Of a stretch of 64,000 nt of DNA, positions 29,955-39,828 are shown in pieces. The stretch lies in the NCBI RefSeq assembly GCF_001465345.1, contig NZ_CP013655.1, positions 3,223,042 through 3,287,041 on the forward strand, in the 5' to 3' direction. Positions within the stretch are counted from its first letter, which is position 1; each line of letters opens with the position of its first letter. The notes beneath the pieces are model-generated. The model was not told where the DNA came from, made no database searches, and saw only the letters and a list, made by a program, of their open reading frames with translations. Position numbers and translations under genes: made by a program. This stretch comes from Enterococcus rotai (GTDB taxonomy: Bacteria > Bacillota > Bacilli > Lactobacillales > Enterococcaceae).

Positions 29955-31271
29955 CTATTCCTCCGTTTTTAATCCATTGAATAATAAATTCAAAATGATT
30001 GCTGTCAAACTACTCATTACGATACCATTTCCCGTAAACATCCTTACCGTTTCTGGCATTTGTTGAAATAGTGTAGGAATCATATTAAAACCAAGACCAA
30101 AGCCAATTGAAATAGCAATGATCAATAAATTTTTATCATTATTATAGTCAACTTTGGATAACATTCGCATTCCTTGAACGGCAACCATCCCAAACATCAC
30201 AAGCATACCGCCGCCTAATACTGACTCTGGAATGATTTGAGCAACTGCTCCAACTTTTGGCAACAGCCCTAAAGCAATTAAGAAAAATGCAGAATAATAA
30301 ATTGGTCGGCGCGTTTTAATACCTGAAAGCTGAACGAGTCCAACATTTTGAGAAAAACCCGTATAAGGAAATGTGTTAAAAATCCCTCCTAGAATAACAG
30401 CTAAACCTTCTGCTCGATAGCCCTTTTTCAGCTCTTCTTCTCCTATATGCTTACCTGTGATATCTCCCAGAGCAAAATAAACGCCAGTTGATTCAACCAT
30501 ACTAACGATCGAAATAATGATCATCAATAAGATTGAAGAAACATCAAATGTTGGGGTTCCAAAATAAAATGGTTGTGGAAAATGAAACCACGTTGCTTGA
30601 CCTACCGGCGCTAAATCAACCTGTCCTAAAATAGCAGCAAGAAGCGTACCACCAACTAATCCGACTAAAACAGCAATCGACTTGATAAATCCTCTGCCCC
30701 ATACTTGAATCACAATGATCAACCCAATTGTTACAAAAGCTAGTAGCAGACTTGTAGTATTTCCAAAATCAGGAGCTGCAGCTGATCCACCACCCATCTT
30801 TTCAACAGCCACTGGGATTAGCGTTAAGCCAATTACAGTAATGACCGTTCCAGTTACTAATGGCGGAAATAGCTTTTTGATTTTCGAAAAAATTCCCGAT
30901 ACTAAAACAACAAAAATCCCAGAAGCGATGATCGAGCCATAAATTGCACCCACACCTTTATCACTACCAATCATAATCAACGGCGCTACCGCTTGTATTG
31001 CGCAGCCAAGTACTACTGGCAACCCAATCCCAAAAAATTTATTAACAGTCAGTTGGAGCAATGTAGCGATCCCACACATAAAAATATCAATCGAAATCAA
31101 GTACGTCATTTGTTCTGAGTTAAAATTCAAACCTGTTCCAATCAGCAAAGGTACCGCCACAGCACCTGCGTACATCGCCAGCAGATGCTGCAAACCTAAA
31201 ACTGCTGCTTTACCATTGTCAGTTTCATTTTGAACGATTTGTTCTTTTATTGGGTTCCCGTTACTTTCCAA
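29955..31271 (-). CDS. pbuX: Xanthine permease
   Basis: A 438-aa NCS2-family symporter of the xanthine/uracil branch. It has the opening LGLQHLLAMYAGAVAVPLLIG, QAVAPLIMIGSDKGVGAIYG and GIFNTFPYTGFSQNVGLVQLSG. Together with Xpt it salvages xanthine. It starts with TTG at 31271, two bases after the xpt stop, with GAGGGGGA inside the end of xpt as ribosome site. It should be controlled by the guanine riboswitch ahead of xpt. Confidence 0.93.
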   Translation of the reverse strand: MESNGNPIKEQIVQNETDNGKAAVLGLQHLLAMYAGAVAVPLLIGTGLNFNSEQMTYLISIDIFMCGIATLLQLTVNKFFGIGLPVVLGCAIQAVAPLIMIGSDKGVGAIYGSIIASGIFVVLVSGIFSKIKKLFPPLVTGTVITVIGLTLIPVAVEKMGGGSAAAPDFGNTTSLLLAFVTIGLIIVIQVWGRGFIKSIAVLVGLVGGTLLAAILGQVDLAPVGQATWFHFPQPFYFGTPTFDVSSILLMIIISIVSMVESTGVYFALGDITGKHIGEEELKKGYRAEGLAVILGGIFNTFPYTGFSQNVGLVQLSGIKTRRPIYYSAFFLIALGLLPKVGAVAQIIPESVLGGGMLVMFGMVAVQGMRMLSKVDYNNDKNLLIIAISIGFGLGFNMIPTLFQQMPETVRMFTGNGIVMSSLTAIILNLLFNGLKTEE

Positions 31272-31273
31272 GT

Positions 31274-32033
<760 letters not shown>

Positions 32034-32047
32034 CAATAGTACAAAAC

Positions 32048-32098
32048 TCTGAAAATTTCAATGAAAAATAAGATATTTTCATTGAAATTTTACAGAGC
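32048..32098 (-). terminator. Long inverted repeat, probable terminator of the TIM-barrel gene
   Basis: Arms CTCTGaAAATTTCAATGA and its complement pair over about 21 bp around a loop of about 9 nt. On the minus strand the hairpin is followed by TTTTG. It lies between the stop at 32148 and the xpt promoter. Confidence 0.65.
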
Positions 32099-32147
32099 CT
32101 TATCAGAATCTGTATCATTACGATACTACTTTTTATCAATACTCGTT

Positions 32148-32831
32148 TTAATTATCATTCTTTTTTTCTAAATTTCTATATTTATCCATCTTATGACTAA
32201 ACAGTTCGCCGTTGCTTGGCGGCGTATACGTAATAGCATTTGCCCCGGCTTCGATTGTCTCAGTGATAGACTCATCAGTTGGACCGCCTGTAGCAATGAT
32301 CGGTAATTCTGGATATTTATTACGGAAAAATTTCACAGTCTTAGCTGTATCTTTACCAGCACTAATGTTGATCATTGTTACGCCAGCTTCAATTTTTTCG
32401 TCAATTGGTGTATGTATAGATGTCACTGTACTGACTACTGGAATGTCAACCACTTCACAAACCATTTCAACGGTTTCAACAGGTGTTGGGCCATTCAATA
32501 CTACACCAATCGACCCTTGCGCTTCTGCAAATAAACTCATGTACGCAGAACGTTGTCCTTGAGTCAATCCACCACCTACACCTGAGAAAACAGGAATATC
32601 TGCAGCCTCAATAATACTTTTAGTAATGGCAGGGTGCGGGGTAAATGGATATACTGCAATTACAGCATTCGCATCCGTATTCCGTATTATGGCAATATCT
32701 GTTGTAAAGATAATTGATTTGATTTTTTTCCCAAAAATTCGGATGCCGCTTGCTTTAGCAATGACTTTTGGCACTTGCACAATATCTTGCTTTAGAGGCG
32801 TTACGATTTCTGGTACCCACTTTTCATCCAC
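32148..32831 (-). CDS. Putative TIM-barrel protein of unknown function
   Basis: A 227-aa soluble protein. The repeated beta/alpha pattern, the glycine-rich PVFSGVGGGLTQGQR and the late phosphate-binding-like stretch LPIIATGGPTDESITETIEAGANAI indicate a TIM barrel related to the IMP dehydrogenase / thiazole synthase type. I do not know its substrate; such proteins are often labelled simply hydrolase. It starts with GTG at 32831, with AAGGAG 8 nt upstream. It follows the GH73 gene by 26 nt and may share its transcript. It lies next to the xanthine salvage operon but has a separate terminator. Confidence 0.6.
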   Translation of the reverse strand: MDEKWVPEIVTPLKQDIVQVPKVIAKASGIRIFGKKIKSIIFTTDIAIIRNTDANAVIAVYPFTPHPAITKSIIEAADIPVFSGVGGGLTQGQRSAYMSLFAEAQGSIGVVLNGPTPVETVEMVCEVVDIPVVSTVTSIHTPIDEKIEAGVTMINISAGKDTAKTVKFFRNKYPELPIIATGGPTDESITETIEAGANAITYTPPSNGELFSHKMDKYRNLEKKNDN

Positions 32832-32857
32832 TTAATCTACTCCTTTTTACTTCGTGA

Positions 32858-33481
32858 TTAATGATCATATTGATTTAGATCATAACTTTCGATCACATGA
32901 ATCACCTTATCTGCATAGGTTGGATCCGTTGCATAACCAGCATCTTGCAATGCTTGTGCCGCTTGTTTATAGTTTTTAGCTAAAAGAACATGTTCATATA
33001 AACGGGGATTCCATGTTACACCATTAACAAATAAGCGCGTATGATCATCCATTGATTCTTCCCAAGTATCATATACTCTAAAATCACCTTGAATCACGAT
33101 CCACTCTTCATTGATATACTCTCTTGTTTCAAGATTAATCTTTTTCTGATCACCATAAGCCTTGATCCCAAATAAATTATTATACTTAGAAGCTAGGGTA
33201 CTTTGACCCCAATTTGACTCTAAAATTCCTTGTCCAATGATAATACTCGGCAAAACGCCGTAAGAAGCTTGCAATTCTTTCGCATGCGGACTGATTCTGT
33301 CGATAAACTGTTCTTTTGATACTTGTCCTTGCTTTTGTGCAGTCTCTTCTTCTATGTGTGAGTTGTCCGACAATACATTAATTGAAAAGATAAACGCGAC
33401 TCCAACGATCAACAAACCTGCAAAAAGCGCTGGTAAATTCGTTTTTCTTATTTTTTTCTTCTTATACCTTTGACTATTCAT
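32858..33481 (-). CDS. Membrane-anchored GH73 N-acetylglucosaminidase-type peptidoglycan hydrolase
   Basis: A 207-aa protein. A basic N terminus (KKKKIRK) and one membrane segment (ALFAGLLIVGVAFIFSINVL) are followed by a GH73 domain. The domain contains SIIIGQGILESNWGQSTLA, with the catalytic glutamate near residue 87, YNNLFGIKA, and a late YATDPTYADKVI. It should cut glycan strands outside the membrane. It has no LysM or choline-binding repeats, so it stays membrane-attached. The promoter at 33550-33578 lies just upstream. Confidence 0.88.
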   Translation of the reverse strand: MNSQRYKKKKIRKTNLPALFAGLLIVGVAFIFSINVLSDNSHIEEETAQKQGQVSKEQFIDRISPHAKELQASYGVLPSIIIGQGILESNWGQSTLASKYNNLFGIKAYGDQKKINLETREYINEEWIVIQGDFRVYDTWEESMDDHTRLFVNGVTWNPRLYEHVLLAKNYKQAAQALQDAGYATDPTYADKVIHVIESYDLNQYDH

Positions 33482-33549
33482 ACATTCCCTACTTTGTTTT
33501 GTATTCGTTCCTATACTAATATTGATTAGATTAGGACAATGGCTGACTG

Positions 33550-33578
33550 ATTATATCAGTTTTTTTCCAGACAATCAA
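33550..33578 (-). promoter_or_regulatory. Promoter of the GH73 gene
   Basis: Minus strand -35 TTGATT (33573-33578), 17-bp spacer, -10 TATAAT (33550-33555). The -10 sits in the palindrome ACTGATATAATCAGT, and the -35 overlaps the stop of the small gene upstream. Confidence 0.7.
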
Positions 33579-33775
33579 TCAACAGCTGTTGTAGTCGTAG
33601 TTGTCGATGCTTTCGTTGGTATTTCAGATGTAGTTGTCGATGCTAATACACTCGATTCAGTCGGCGCTTCACTACTATTTTGTGGTTTTTCTTTTGGTGT
33701 TGCATGACCAAAAAACACAAAGATAACAGCACCTAGCACAATGATGACGGATAAAATTCCTAAAATTTGTTTCAC
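33575..33775 (-). CDS. Small single-pass protein with Thr/Ser-rich tail
   Basis: A 66-aa protein: one hydrophobic segment (ILGILSVIIVLGAVIFVFFG) near the N terminus, then an extracellular-type tail rich in T, S, P and E that ends in a threonine run. GTG start at 33775 with GGGAG 7 nt upstream. No family recognised. It lies 20 nt after the 173-aa gene on the same strand and is probably co-transcribed with it. Confidence 0.55.
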   Translation of the reverse strand: MKQILGILSVIIVLGAVIFVFFGHATPKEKPQNSSEAPTESSVLASTTTSEIPTKASTTTTTTAVD

Positions 33776-33795
33776 AAAAAAACTCCCTTACTTAC

Positions 33796-34317
33796 TTATT
33801 CACCAACGTAAGTACCCATCAAGTTTTCATTTACCCAATCAAGTAATTCGACTTTTGATCCTTCTAATTGACCTTGCAATGTGGCAGGCAATCGAAACGT
33901 AACAATATCGTCAAACCCCCATTCGCCGTATGAAACTGTTACTTTCAAATCAATAAATGCCTGATTATTTTCTTCACGGTTCGTTTTTGATGGAATCAAT
34001 TCAGCCATACCTACCCCTGATTGCAACCATTTTTTGGCGATCAGCGTTTTCAAGCGTTTGTATTCTGAAACAGCGATATTTCTCTTTTCTGGAAATAAAA
34101 TTGTTTGACGTAATATTTTTTGTGTCAACATCCATTCGTAATCAGAAAATAAGTTTTTTACTTTTTGCATTTCTTCGCTCGTTAAATTGATGCGACCTTT
34201 TTTCCAATTATCCCAATTTTCTTTTGAGGTTTGGAGATAGTCCGTATAAAAGTTTTCTTCTGTTTCAAACTGTTCTATAATTGCATCGATAAGAATATCA
34301 ATATACATTTGGTGCAT
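33796..34317 (-). CDS. Uncharacterised 173-aa soluble protein
   Basis: I do not recognise this protein. The first 75 residues are acidic and helical (IDAIIEQFETEENFYTDYLQ, WDNWKKGRINLTSEEMQKVK), a pattern compatible with a helix-turn-helix-like fold. The rest seems beta-rich (VTVSYGEWGFDDIVTFRLP). There is no signal peptide or membrane segment. The ribosome site AGAAGGAGGCGAAAGTC before the ATG is very strong, so it is a real gene. Confidence 0.6.
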   Translation of the reverse strand: MHQMYIDILIDAIIEQFETEENFYTDYLQTSKENWDNWKKGRINLTSEEMQKVKNLFSDYEWMLTQKILRQTILFPEKRNIAVSEYKRLKTLIAKKWLQSGVGMAELIPSKTNREENNQAFIDLKVTVSYGEWGFDDIVTFRLPATLQGQLEGSKVELLDWVNENLMGTYVGE

Positions 34318-34479
34318 GACTTTCGCCTCCTTCTCCTATTTTACTGAAAATATCAAAAAAATGCATCTCTTTGAATCACTTATTTCTGTATTTTTAAGAA
34401 ACATTCAGTCGTTTCCCATAAATAATAAGACAATAACAGGCTTCTGTCCAAAATCTACCATCATTTTGACCTTCTAAGG

Positions 34480-34640
34480 TATAATGGATTTGTACGTAGC
34501 CGACTAGACAGTCTATGCTTCTGCTTTGAAGCGTGCCAAGAAATACAACGAACGAATTTTTGTGAGTTAATACTGATTGGTACAGGGTGACGGAAAGGAA
34601 CGTTCTTAGCATGTGTTATCTTGCTTCAAGAGCTCGTTCA
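34480..34640 (+). other. Possible structured leader or small RNA upstream of repeat array A
   Basis: This part of the 591-bp gap 34318-34908 has no plausible gene. A TATAAT at 34480-34485 sits beside the palindrome ACCTTCTAAGGT, with no good -35. The sequence after it can form several hairpins: GACTAGACAGTC, GCTTCTGCTTTGAAGC, and a longer pairing of GTGCC with GGTAC. It is unusually GC-balanced for a spacer here. I cannot assign it to a known RNA class. It would be transcribed into the repeat array and the oxidoreductase gene. Confidence 0.35.
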
Positions 34641-34891
34641 GCTTTTATTGTTATCTAACTGCGCAGGCTAGCCTTTAGGAAAAAAGATAAAAATGGAATG
34701 TGACAAAAAGCGTCACAGTCAATTTTCCCTATTTTTCTGTCAAGGCTGAACGAGCCCGCTACGCTTTTATTGTTTTCTAGCTGCGTGGCCTAGCTCTTCG
34801 GGAAAAAGATAAAAATGAATTGTGGCAAAATGCACCACCCTTCATTTTTCCTATTTTCCTGTCAGAGCTAAACGAGGCCTCTACGCTTTTA
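34641..34891 (+). repeat. Structured hairpin repeat array A (two units)
   Basis: Two 78-bp hairpin cores, 34670-34747 and 34792-34869, separated by a 44-bp linker and flanked by linker sequence. Unit 1 has basal arms AGCCTT/AAGGCT and apical arms GTGAC/GTCAC. Unit 2 has AGCTCT/AGAGCT and GTGG/CCAC. The shared inner part reads GGGAAAAAGATAAAAATG on the left arm and TTTTTCCTATTTT on the right. The array ends with GCTTTTATATT and runs directly into AAGGGGG, the ribosome site of the gene at 34909. Confidence 0.9.
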
Positions 34892-34908
34892 TATTAAGGG
34901 GGATATTT

Positions 34909-35862
34909 ATGAATTTTTACAATTGGGGCATTATTGGCCTTGGAGAAATCGCAACGAGTTTTGTTGATCATTTTCAACAGGAAAATAGCAAGATAGCGGC
35001 AGTTGCTTCTAGAACATTGGCAAAGGCTGAAACATTTGCTAAAGAACACGGGATTCCTACAGCGTATGGCTCGTTTGAAGAGTTATTAGCTGATGGATCG
35101 ATCGATATTGTCTATATCGCTGTTCCTAATCGGCAACATATCGATCATATTTTAAAAGCATTGTCTGCAGGTAAACATGTTCTTTGTGAAAAAGCAATCA
35201 CGATGAATAGTGCAGAGTTAGCAGAGGCGATGAAATTAGCTGAAGAAAATGGGTTGATTTTAGCTGAAGCTATGACCATTTTCAACATGCCTTTATATCA
35301 AGAGCTAAGAAGCCAAATTGATTCTAAGCGCTTTGGTAAGTTAAAAATGATCCAAGCTCCCTTTGGCAGCTATAAAGAGCCTGATCCAACGAATCGGTTC
35401 TTTAACCCTGATTTAGCTGGTGGTGCGCTTTTGGATATTGGTACGTATGCCGTTTCTTTTGCTCGTTGGTTCTTTACTGCTCAACCTAAGGTAGTTTCAT
35501 CTATTATGCAGCCATTCTCAACCGGCGTCGATGAGCAATCAGCAACGATTCTTCAAAATGAAGCACAGGAAATGGCTACAGTCTCATTAAGTTTCCAAGC
35601 TAAAATGCCTAAGCAAGGAATTGTCGCGTTCGAAGATGCTTACATCGTGATCAATGAGTATCCACGAGCAGACGAGGCCAAGATCTTTTTTAATGACGGT
35701 ACAGTCGAAACTATCGTATCTGGTGACAGCAATCAGGCCTTAAACTACGAAATCACAAATATGATCAAAATGATTGATGGAGAACAATCAAATCGTTCGC
35801 TCTTTTTAACAAAAGATGTGATCGATCTACTTGATCAAATGCAACAAGCTTGGAATAAATAA
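34909..35862 (+). CDS. Gfo/Idh/MocA-family oxidoreductase
   Basis: A 317-aa NAD(P)-dependent dehydrogenase of the Gfo/Idh/MocA family, which oxidises or reduces sugars, inositols or related polyols. The N-terminal Rossmann loop is GIIGLGEIATSF, and EKAITMNSAEL is the equivalent of the EKP motif near residue 94. The C-terminal alpha/beta domain has GGALLDIGTYAVSFARW. The ATG at 34909 has AAGGGGG 7 nt upstream; the in-frame extension to 34822 lies inside the repeat array and is not coding. The substrate is unknown. A strong terminator follows. Confidence 0.88.
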   Translation: MNFYNWGIIGLGEIATSFVDHFQQENSKIAAVASRTLAKAETFAKEHGIPTAYGSFEELLADGSIDIVYIAVPNRQHIDHILKALSAGKHVLCEKAITMNSAELAEAMKLAEENGLILAEAMTIFNMPLYQELRSQIDSKRFGKLKMIQAPFGSYKEPDPTNRFFNPDLAGGALLDIGTYAVSFARWFFTAQPKVVSSIMQPFSTGVDEQSATILQNEAQEMATVSLSFQAKMPKQGIVAFEDAYIVINEYPRADEAKIFFNDGTVETIVSGDSNQALNYEITNMIKMIDGEQSNRSLFLTKDVIDLLDQMQQAWNK

Positions 35863-35863
35863 A

Positions 35864-35923
35864 GAAACGTCCTTTAACTTCCTCCTATTAAGTGAGGAAA
35901 GTTAAAGGGCGTTCTTTTTTATT
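35864..35923. terminator. Intrinsic terminator, usable in both directions
   Basis: Stem GAACG(C)CCTTTAACTT with its complement and a long T-run on the plus side; the minus side also has TTTCTTTATTTATT. It lies between the convergent oxidoreductase gene and argS. Confidence 0.88.
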
Positions 35924-35926
35924 TTA

Positions 35927-35971
35927 CAATAGATAAAGACACACTCCTGTGAAAGTTTGTCTTTATCTATT
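35927..35971 (-). terminator. Second hairpin downstream of argS
   Basis: Arms AATAGATAAAGACA and TGTCTTTATCTATT, 14 bp, 6 nt after the argS stop codon. No T-run follows on the minus strand, so it may be an mRNA-end stabilising hairpin ahead of the bidirectional terminator. Confidence 0.5.
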
Positions 35972-35976
35972 CCTGA

Positions 35977-37668
35977 TTACATTTCATTTGGCGCATGCAG
36001 GCCAAGTAAACGTAAATCTTCTTTAATGATTGTCGCCATAGCATAAACTAATGCTAAACGTGATTCTTTTTGTTCATCGTCTGTTAAAATTTTGACATGA
36101 GCATAATATTTGTTAAACGCTTGAGCAACTTGAATGGCATGTTTGGCAATCACTGAAGGTTCATATTTTTCAGCTGCTTGCATCACAACATCTGGGAATT
36201 TTTGCAACAACTTAACAACTTCCCAACTATCTTTGTCATCTAAAGCATATGCCTTAGTTTCGTCGATCGTAAAATCAGCTTTCCTAAGAATACTCATAGC
36301 ACGAGCATGCGTATATTGGACATAAGGACCGGTTTCTCCTTCGAAGCGGACAACCTCTTCTAAAACAAAGTCAAAATTATTTAGACGATCATTTTTTAGG
36401 TCATGGAAAATAACAGAACCAATTCCAACCTGTCTAGCCACTTCGTCACGATTTGGCAAATCAGGATTTTTCTCCATAATTTGTTTGTTCGCAAGTTCAA
36501 CTGCTTCGTTTAGCACTTCTTCTAATAAAACAATTTTCCCTTTACGAGTCGATAGTTTTTTACCACCTTGTGTGATCAAGCCAAATGGAATATGATGCAT
36601 ATCTTGAGACCAGTCAAATCCAAGCTCTTTTAAGACAGCTTTTAATTGCTTGAAGTGATTACTTTGTTCATTTCCAACGACATAAATCGATTTAGCAAAG
36701 TCATAGTTACGTTTACGGTAAACAGCTGCTGCCAAATCACGTGTGATATATAGTGTAGCGCCATCAGATTTTTTGATCAAAGCAGGATTTAAATCATAGG
36801 CAGACAAATCAACGATTTCCGCTCCTTCATTTTCTTGTAATAAATGTTTTTCTTCCAGCATTGTGACGATTTCATCCATCTTATCATTATAGAAAGCTTC
36901 CCCATTATATGAATCAAAAGAAACTTCCAACATTGAATAAATTTTATCGAATTCTTTTAGTGATTCTGTACGGAACCATTGCCATAATTCGGTTGCTTCT
37001 TCGTCGCCTTCTTCTAGTTTTTTAAACCAAGCGCGAGCTTCTTCTTCTAACTCTGGTTGTGTTTCAGCTTCTTCATGGAATTGTACGTATAAGCGTAATA
37101 ATTCAGTGATGGGTGCCGTTTTAACCGCTTCTTCTGAACCCCATTTTTTATAGCCAACAATTAATTTTCCGAATTGGGTTCCCCAATCCCCTAAATGATT
37201 GATACGGATTGGTGTATAACCAATTTTTTCAAGAATAAAGGCAATAGAATTTCCAATTACAGTCGAACGTAAGTGTCCCATAGAAATTGGTTTAGCAATA
37301 TTGGGTGAGGACATATCAATTGGGACATTCCCTTTTTCACCGATTGAGCTATCGCCATAATGCCCTTTATCTTTCGCAATTTGACCGATGACCGCTTGAC
37401 TGACCATTTTTTTATTCATGAAAAAGTTTAAATAAGGTCCTACCACTTCAATTTTTTCAAAGTCTGTTCCAGCAATTTTTTCTGCTAAATCGGCGGCAAT
37501 TTGTTGAGGGGCTTTGCGATAGACTTTAGCAAGTGAAAAAGCCGGAAAAGCAACATCTCCATGATCAACTGATTTAGGATTTTCCAATAATTGTGTAACA
37601 GCTTCTAAAGATAGATCTTCTTTTACTACATCATAAATGGCTTTTGCTACGATTTCTTTGTTATTCAT
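35977..37668 (-). CDS. argS: Arginyl-tRNA synthetase
   Basis: Charges tRNA-Arg. The 563-aa class I enzyme has the N-terminal Add1 domain, the HIGH-type motif SMGHLRST near residue 130, and [16 protein letters not shown]. The KMSKS region is replaced by LSTRKGK, and the DALR anticodon domain is at the C terminus. AGGAGG precedes the ATG. It is monocistronic behind an arginine T-box leader, with an unusual 360-nt repeat-bearing stretch between the T-box terminator and the start codon. Confidence 0.97.
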   Translation of the reverse strand: MNNKEIVAKAIYDVVKEDLSLEAVTQLLENPKSVDHGDVAFPAFSLAKVYRKAPQQIAADLAEKIAGTDFEKIEVVGPYLNFFMNKKMVSQAVIGQIAKDKGHYGDSSIGEKGNVPIDMSSPNIAKPISMGHLRSTVIGNSIAFILEKIGYTPIRINHLGDWGTQFGKLIVGYKKWGSEEAVKTAPITELLRLYVQFHEEAETQPELEEEARAWFKKLEEGDEEATELWQWFRTESLKEFDKIYSMLEVSFDSYNGEAFYNDKMDEIVTMLEEKHLLQENEGAEIVDLSAYDLNPALIKKSDGATLYITRDLAAAVYRKRNYDFAKSIYVVGNEQSNHFKQLKAVLKELGFDWSQDMHHIPFGLITQGGKKLSTRKGKIVLLEEVLNEAVELANKQIMEKNPDLPNRDEVARQVGIGSVIFHDLKNDRLNNFDFVLEEVVRFEGETGPYVQYTHARAMSILRKADFTIDETKAYALDDKDSWEVVKLLQKFPDVVMQAAEKYEPSVIAKHAIQVAQAFNKYYAHVKILTDDEQKESRLALVYAMATIIKEDLRLLGLHAPNEM

Positions 37669-37738
37669 AGATATCCTCCTAATTTTAAAAAGCTAAAGAA
37701 GCTTTTTTGTATGGTTCATTTTATTGTCTAATTTGATG

Positions 37739-37986
37739 GTGACTTCTCTCACTTCACGCGCCTTGTATTGTTCATCATCTACTCTGGCGGAGCCAATCGT
37801 AGTCCTTCAATTCTTAGAGCTTTAAGGAAGCAACTTGTCTTTCAGACACCTTGTATTGTGCATCATCGAATCATTTTATTCTTCGTGATTCACTAGTACG
37901 GTAACTTCTCTCACTTCGTTCGCCAAGTATTGTTCATCATCTACTCTGGCCGAGCCAGTCGTAGTCCTTCAATTCTTAGAGCTTTA
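37739..37986 (-). repeat. Direct repeats of about 86 bp in the argS leader
   Basis: Copies at about 37739-37824 and 37900-37986 share GTATTGTTCATCATCTACTC, GTAGTCCTTCAATTCTTAGA and GCTTTA with few mismatches. A shorter third fragment, TTGTATTGTGCATCATCGAA, lies between them at 37850-37870. They fill the region after the T-box terminator and before the argS ribosome site, so they would be in the argS mRNA only when the T-box reads through. No coding frame is preserved. The remainder of the gap 37669-38035 shows nothing else. Confidence 0.8.
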
Positions 37987-38033
37987 GCTCTTAGAAATTG
38001 ATGAGATCGAAGCATAGCGTAGTGATTCACAAC

Positions 38034-38282
38034 AAAAAGTCCCTAGTGTTAAAAAACACCAGAGACGAGATTTCCCGCGGTACCACTCTAATTGTCCGAA
38101 CTTTTCTAAGACGGACCCACTTAATCTATTAACGGAAGATTACCGTCTGCCTAGGCAGATCCTCAAAAGTGCGCTTCCTTCATTTGTTTATTTTCGGCTT
38201 TCACCATCCCGAAATCGCTTTGATAACATGTAATGAAGTACTCTCTTTTTCAACGAATCATTATTAAACTGGGTTCATTATA
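38034..38282 (-). promoter_or_regulatory. Arginine T-box riboswitch of argS
   Basis: On the minus strand: -10 TATAAT (38277-38282) and transcript start near 38270, then stem I. The specifier candidate is CGC (Arg; 38172-38174) within GGAAGCGCACTT. The T-box proper, AGAGTGGTACCGCGGG, lies at about 38073-38088 with its TGG-type bulge for the uncharged tRNA end. The terminator at 38034-38066 has GTCTCTGGTGTT arms and TTTTT. Uncharged tRNA-Arg should prevent termination and raise ArgRS. Confidence 0.95.
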
Positions 38283-38328
38283 GCAAATATTTTTCTTTAT
38301 GCCTAGTCTTGTCTGTTGATTTTTAGAT

Positions 38329-39363
38329 TTAAATCGTCATAAACGTTAAACTAGGGTCTGCATTTAGATGATAATCTGCTAAATGTCCTTTTTCTGCTTC
38401 AACAAATGCTGCGGCCCCGATCATTGCAGCATTATCTCCGCATAATCTAAGTGGTGGAACAATGAAGGTCACGCCTGGAAGTTCTTTAGCCACTTCTTTG
38501 GTCAAGCGTTCGCGGAGCCCTTGGTTCGCAGCAACGCCGCCTGCCATTACTAATTGTTTGATTGGATATTCCTTACAAGCCCGAATTGTTTTTTCCGTTA
38601 AAACATCGATCACACTTGCTTGAAAACTTGCAGCTAAATCTTTTGTGCTCAATTGTTCCTCTCTTTGTTCCGCATTATGAACTGTGTTGATAAAGGAACT
38701 TTTCAACCCGCTGAAGCTAAAATCATAATTGTCTTCTTTGATCATCGCACGAGGAAAATGATACGTATCTTGCCCCATATGAGCCATCTCGTCGATTTCT
38801 TTTCCGCTAGGATAACTTAGTCCTAAAACTCTGCCAACTTTATCATATGCTTCACCAGCTGCGTCATCTCTTGTTTCACCGATAATTTCAAAAGAACCTG
38901 TTTCTTTCATATAAACTAATTCTGTGTGGCCACCGCTTACTAATAAAGCCATCAATGGAAATTGTAGTGGTTCTACGAAATTCGCTGCATAAATATGCCC
39001 AGCCATATGATTCACTGGAATCAACGGTAAATCATGCGCCCAAGCAAATGTCTTTGCAGCTGAGATTCCGATCAATAAAGCCCCTACTAAGCCTGGTCCA
39101 TAAGTGACTCCTACACCACTCAAGTCATCTGGTTCCACCTCAGCCTCGATCAAGGCCTCTTCAATGCACATCGTAATTTCTTCAACATGATGTCGACTAG
39201 CAACTTCTGGTACCACACCGCCGAAACGTTGATGACTTTTCACTTGTGAAGCGACGATATTCGCTAGTATTTTTCTGCCGTCTTCAACGACCGCAACACT
39301 TGTTTCATCACAACTACTCTCAATAGCTAAAATTAATTTTCTTTTTTTGTAAAAAAAAGTCAT
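38329..39363 (-). CDS. tsaD: tRNA threonylcarbamoyladenosine transferase TsaD
   Basis: Transfers threonylcarbamoyl to A37 of ANN-decoding tRNAs, with TsaB and TsaE. The 344-aa protein has [26 protein letters not shown] (metal-binding histidines, near residue 115), [11 protein letters not shown] and [13 protein letters not shown]. It overlaps the upstream rimI gene by 4 nt (ATGA). It is the last gene of tsaB-rimI-rimI-tsaD. Confidence 0.97.
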   Translation of the reverse strand: MTFFYKKRKLILAIESSCDETSVAVVEDGRKILANIVASQVKSHQRFGGVVPEVASRHHVEEITMCIEEALIEAEVEPDDLSGVGVTYGPGLVGALLIGISAAKTFAWAHDLPLIPVNHMAGHIYAANFVEPLQFPLMALLVSGGHTELVYMKETGSFEIIGETRDDAAGEAYDKVGRVLGLSYPSGKEIDEMAHMGQDTYHFPRAMIKEDNYDFSFSGLKSSFINTVHNAEQREEQLSTKDLAASFQASVIDVLTEKTIRACKEYPIKQLVMAGGVAANQGLRERLTKEVAKELPGVTFIVPPLRLCGDNAAMIGAAAFVEAEKGHLADYHLNADPSLTFMTI

Positions 39364-39824
39364 TGTTTCACTTCCTTAATGTTTAAACACATAACAATTC
39401 CATCCTCTTTAGGATGAGTATAATAATTTTTGCGGCGATTAATTATTTTAAAGCCATTTTTTTCATATAATTTTCGAGCATTTGTATTTGATACACGCAC
39501 TTCTAAAAAAATTTGGGCAACACCTTGTTGGTTCAATTGTTGGATCAACTGGGCGATCAAACGAGCACCATGCCCAAGATGCTGAAAATTTTTGTGAATG
39601 ACAACATGTGTGATTTCCACTTCATCTAAAACAAGTTGATAACTGATAAAACCAATCCACTGCCCTGCCTCACTCAACACCAGGTAATCGCTTGTTTGCT
39701 GCGCTAAATCTAGGCTAAATTGTTCGATTGACCAAGGCGAGCCATGCTCATACCCAGCTTCACTAATTGACCAAATTTTTTCAGCAATTTTTCCTGCTGG
39801 TAGTGTTTTTTTTGAATAGTACAT
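39360..39824 (-). CDS. rimI: RimI-type ribosomal protein S18 alanine N-acetyltransferase
   Basis: A 154-aa GNAT acetyltransferase, matching RimI in length and position next to tsaD. Substrate side: [14 protein letters not shown]. Acetyl-CoA site: [17 protein letters not shown] near residue 75, and [18 protein letters not shown] near the end. It probably acetylates the N terminus of S18. A second RimI-like gene directly upstream leaves the division of labour unclear. Confidence 0.88.
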   Translation of the reverse strand: MYYSKKTLPAGKIAEKIWSISEAGYEHGSPWSIEQFSLDLAQQTSDYLVLSEAGQWIGFISYQLVLDEVEITHVVIHKNFQHLGHGARLIAQLIQQLNQQGVAQIFLEVRVSNTNARKLYEKNGFKIINRRKNYYTHPKEDGIVMCLNIKEVKQ

Positions 39825-39828
39825 CGTT

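Noticed and set aside
34394..34612. 72-codon minus-strand frame in the gap before array A
   Set aside because: No ribosome site and no protein-like composition; it reads through the structured non-coding stretch.
34641..34891. Repeat hairpins as intrinsic terminators
   Set aside because: No T-run follows the stems, and arrays A, B and D lie directly before ribosome sites, where termination would silence the gene.
37739..37986. CRISPR-like array
   Set aside because: Only two imperfect 86-bp copies with no regular spacers and no cas genes.
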